DNA of 47,459 nucleotides from Clostridia bacterium (GTDB lineage: Bacteria; Bacillota; Clostridia; Christensenellales; Borkfalkiaceae), in contig JAJQDC010000015.1 of assembly GCA_021202395.1 (NCBI GenBank), forward strand, positions 1 through 47,459, in the 5' to 3' direction. The position numbers were made by a program, and so were the translations under genes. Under the pieces are notes generated by a model. The model had not been told where the DNA came from. It worked only from the letters and a program-made list of their open reading frames with translations, and did no database searches. Positions 45,115-47,459 of the stretch are shown in pieces. Position 1 is the first letter of the stretch. The number at the start of each line of letters is the position of its first letter.

Positions 45115-45605
45115 TGGACGTGTACCTCTAAAAGAAATGTTGTATCGCCGTAATCTGAACAGGCAATACATTTATAAAGCGTACCGCCGTTATATTCAAA
45201 GCTAACAGACGTTATATACTGTGCGCTAAGGGATAATACGTTGCAGCCTGCATCGCTGTCATAGCTGCCGTATTCACTGCCGCTGTCGTATTCAAGGTAA
45301 ACGGCATTATCTTTAAGATACACGCTGTATTCATAGCCGTTATTGCCGCTTGCGGTAAGCGTGCCGCCGACGGATATAAATTCGTATTCATTATTATCGT
45401 AGCGGGAAAACCACCTTTCAACCGAAAGCCTAAGGGCAGATATTTCTGACATTGCACCGCTGTACCCCTGTGCCCTTTTTGCCTGGTTATTTATAAATAA
45501 TATAAAGCCTACTATAAGGGTGCCCGCCACCGCAGTGATTGCCATTACTATTATAAGCTCATACAGCGTAAAGCCCCTTTTGTTGCTTTTAAATATTTTT
45601 TGCAC
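45111..45605 (-). CDS. Type IV prepilin
   Basis: A 164-residue prepilin; leader MQKIFKSNKRG then FTLYELIIVMAITAVAGTLI, with Phe +1, Glu +5 and a long hydrophobic helix. The C-terminal domain is Gly/Tyr/Ser rich. I chose GTG at 45605 because GGAG lies eight bases upstream; the GTG three codons earlier has no room for an SD. First gene of the pilus operon; major or minor role cannot be told. Confidence 0.88.
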   Translation of the reverse strand: MQKIFKSNKRGFTLYELIIVMAITAVAGTLIVGFILFINNQAKRAQGYSGAMSEISALRLSVERWFSRYDNNEYEFISVGGTLTASGNNGYEYSVYLKDNAVYLEYDSGSEYGSYDSDAGCNVLSLSAQYITSVSFEYNGGTLYKCIACSDYGDTTFLLEVHVQ

Positions 45606-45743
45606 AGGACGCACTCCATCTTATGTTAAAAAAAAGTTTATAAGTCCAAAATTGAATTTTGGGCTTGGAGTAGTTATTTCTTTTAGCCGGTTCAACAAAA
45701 CAGCGGCTTAATATTATGCCGCACTAACAAATAACACAGTAAA

Positions 45744-45772
45744 ATTTTATACTTATTTTACCAATTTGTCAA
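45744..45772 (-). promoter_or_regulatory. Sigma-A promoter of the pilus operon
   Basis: On the minus strand TTGACA (45767-45772), 17 bases, TAAAAT (45744-45749). The leader is about 130 bases and contains two hairpins (GCGGC...GCCGC near 45703-45722; CCAAAATT/AATTTTGG near 45646-45662). Confidence 0.82.
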
Positions 45773-45846
45773 TGTTAAGCGGCAATTATTATTACAAATC
45801 AACAATTCTTATGACAAATTAACAAATAAACAGACATCAATTAAGG

Positions 45847-46533
45847 CTAAGAACCTGACTGCGGCACCAATATGCCGTAAGAATTTATATAGCCGTTACC
45901 TAAAAATATATCGGGTATTTCGCCGACGATAACGCTTTCGCACACAAGCACTTCGTTGGTTGCACCAACGCTTACCGTTTTGGAAGGGGTTACGATGCTT
46001 ACTTCTGACGCTATCTGTATATACAGCGAATGCAAAGTCTGGTTAATTCCCGCAGACGTAAAGCGGGATACAAAGCAACATTCTACCGCGCTTACGGGTA
46101 TAATCTTTACCGTAATTTTAAAGCCGAAACCGGCTAAAGCGTCTATCCCCGTAAAGGCGCCGACAGGAATCTGCACACCCTGCGCAGAGAGTTCGTTAAG
46201 CCGTTTTTGCGTAAGGTAAGCCGTACTGCGGGCAATAGAATTTATAAGTGCTGCATCTGCGATAATATCTGTTACGTTGCCGTCTTTATCCCTTGTAACC
46301 GTCATAAGCGAAGAATAGTCAGGAGTATCTTTAAGCGTTACGCTTACGTCGTCTGCCACGGCTATGGTTGTATAAGAGCGGGCATAAGCTTCGCTTACAG
46401 AAATAAGTATACCTGCCGCATTGCGCAAAAACAATACGGCAAGCACACAAAATACAGACAGAATTACAAAAATTAATACTTTTAAACGGCAAAAACGTCT
46501 TTTATGTTTAAAACGGTAATAAGCGGCAGACAT
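45847..46533 (-). CDS. yunB: Sporulation protein YunB
   Basis: A 228-residue membrane protein of the YunB family, known in B. subtilis from the mother-cell sigma-E regulon; the biochemical role is not established. One membrane helix (about 19-40) precedes an outer domain with the family pattern YSSLMTVTRDKDGNVTDI, IPVGAFTGIDALAGFGFKI, SAGINQTLHSLYI and ESVIVGEIPDIF. It has no SD; a sigma-E-like promoter ends five bases before the ATG. It supports the view that the host sporulates. Confidence 0.92.
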   Translation of the reverse strand: MSAAYYRFKHKRRFCRLKVLIFVILSVFCVLAVLFLRNAAGILISVSEAYARSYTTIAVADDVSVTLKDTPDYSSLMTVTRDKDGNVTDIIADAALINSIARSTAYLTQKRLNELSAQGVQIPVGAFTGIDALAGFGFKITVKIIPVSAVECCFVSRFTSAGINQTLHSLYIQIASEVSIVTPSKTVSVGATNEVLVCESVIVGEIPDIFLGNGYINSYGILVPQSGS

Positions 46534-46538
46534 ATAAT

Positions 46539-46567
46539 ATTGTATGCCCGCCGCCGTCTATTTTTGC
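46539..46567 (-). promoter_or_regulatory. Sigma-E-like promoter of yunB
   Basis: On the minus strand GCAAAAA (46561-46567), 14 bases, CATACAAT (46539-46546). The -10 matches the sigma-E consensus CATACAMT fully; the -35 matches KMATAWW at six of seven positions. Confidence 0.7.
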
Positions 46568-46574
46568 GTTATAT

Positions 46575-47331
46575 TTAATTATTATCGGTATCCTGCTCAT
46601 CGCCGCCATCCTGGACGGCACACTCCTGCACTGCTGCAGACTGGGGTTTGGTAATATTTTTTAAATCAAACTTCCACTTGCCGTCTACCTTTACAAGCCT
46701 GTTATAGAACCACATTATGTAACCGAGCACTGTAAATACTACCAGAAGAATAAGCACCCAAACCATTACGCCGCCGTAGCCAAGGTCGTTTACGTCAAGG
46801 AAGAAATAGGGGTACTCAAAACCGTCTATCGCCGCATCAAGAATAAATATGTATACAACGTAAACAAGCGGTATTATAAGGCTGTACAGCGGTACAAAAA
46901 CGGAAAGGCTTTTATGCTCGTCAAACAAAAAGAAATCAAGTATAAAAAGCACGGGTGCAAAAACATGGTAACTTAAGTTGCCGATGTTGCGCCAGAAGTC
47001 TACCGATATAGGATCCCCGAGAAGGATGGCCGTAAACAAGGAAGGTTACAAGAATCATAACCGTTGTCATAAACTTAAGGTTTTTGATCTTTTTGTTGTA
47101 GCCGTATTTTTCGCCTGACCTTACCCTTTTTACGTTGTCGGCAAGCACAATAACGCTTACTGCAAAAACAAAGTAGTTAGAGATGTTTGTGTAGTACTTT
47201 AAAAATTCCCACGTTAAGTCATTTGCGCCCTGCCCTGCGTAAAATACGTTAAAAGACAAAAGCACGGCAAGTGCAGACACACAGCATAATACGATGCGGT
47301 AAATCATCTGTGTAAGTAAGTTGTTATTCAT
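46575..47331 (-). pseudogene. Polytopic membrane protein gene with a one-base frameshift
   Basis: The first frame (from ATG at 47331, GGAG eight bases upstream) encodes about 97 residues with two or three membrane helices ending in MTTVMILVTF. The second frame then continues LFTAILLGDPISVDFWRNIG and runs to 46575 with further helices and a hydrophilic tail. Removing one C in TTCCTTG near 47042-47046 joins them into one protein of about 251 residues with six helices. It resembles the Pr6Pr-type six-helix family, but that name is tentative. The downstream part has no ATG of its own. Either a true lesion or a sequencing error. Confidence 0.75.
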
Positions 47332-47372
47332 AAATTTTTCTCCATAAAGCTCAATTTTTTGAGATTATTTAT

Positions 47373-47401
47373 ATTTTACCACTATTCTTCTGCGATGTTA
47401 A
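47373..47401 (-). promoter_or_regulatory. Promoter of the frameshifted membrane protein gene
   Basis: On the minus strand TTAACA (47396-47401), 17 bases, TAAAAT (47373-47378) with an extended -10 TG. A second possible set, TTGACC-N18-TAAAAT, lies just upstream. Confidence 0.7.
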
Positions 47402-47459
47402 CCAATTTTACATTAAAATAACAAAAAAGGTCAAAAACAGTTAATTTAACGTTTTTAAC

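Overview
The window looks like chromosomal core DNA of a Gram-positive, probably endospore-forming bacterium of the Clostridia (Bacillota), perhaps an uncultured gut lineage. The reasons are gene order (ftsK-rimO-pgsA-cinA-recA near rny; a division and cell-wall cluster headed by mraZ-rsmH), SpoVG, a YunB-type sporulation protein behind a sigma-E-like promoter, a MurE with the DNPR motif of meso-diaminopimelate enzymes, strong AGGAGG ribosome binding sites and clean sigma-A promoters with 17-base spacers. UGA is used as a stop and TGG encodes Trp, so the code is standard. The exact taxon cannot be named from the sequence alone.

Layout. 1-11.4 kb (minus): ftsK-rimO-pgsA-cinA-recA-nadE is one tightly overlapping operon from a promoter at 11472-11500 to a terminator directly after nadE; rny follows with its own promoter. 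11.6-14 kb: ilvC (minus) and a DUF815 AAA+ ATPase gene (plus) diverge from back-to-back promoters. 14-29.7 kb: the division and wall (dcw) cluster, mostly minus. The order of transcription is mraZ, rsmH, ftsL-like, ftsI, murE, mraY, murD, ftsW | murA, ftsQ | ftsA, ftsZ, with murC and spoVG beyond ftsZ. Terminators and new promoters split the cluster into three units; murF and murG are absent. 29.8-31 kb: murI (minus) and rpsT (plus). 31.2-36.7 kb (plus): an XRE-cupin regulator with potABCD, a polyamine uptake operon preceded by two matched operator-like dyads. 36.7-39.3 kb (minus): a DUF3810 metalloprotease, tRNA-Arg(CCU) with a duplicated 3' end and terminator, a nitroreductase and a MarR regulator. 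39.4-45.8 kb (minus): a compact type IV pilus or competence-pilus operon (two pseudopilins, PilM-like, PilX-like, PilD, PilC, PilB). 45.8-47.3 kb (minus): yunB and a membrane protein gene broken by a one-base frameshift.

How the genes work together. MurI supplies D-Glu; MurA, MurC, MurD, MurE and MraY build lipid I; FtsW and FtsI polymerise and crosslink septal wall; FtsL and FtsQ form the septal scaffold; FtsZ and FtsA form the ring; FtsK clears DNA. The most unusual features are in the division proteins: a Gln/Tyr-rich low-complexity linker in FtsZ, a 108-bp tandem repeat in the FtsK linker, an FtsL-like protein with a long Phe-Gly-containing cytoplasmic tail, and an ftsI frame that is open right up to the ftsL stop codon but has no ordinary start codon. 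I found no CRISPR array, insertion sequence, prophage or obvious defence island. The window reads as core genome with interesting local oddities, not as a clearly new multi-gene system.
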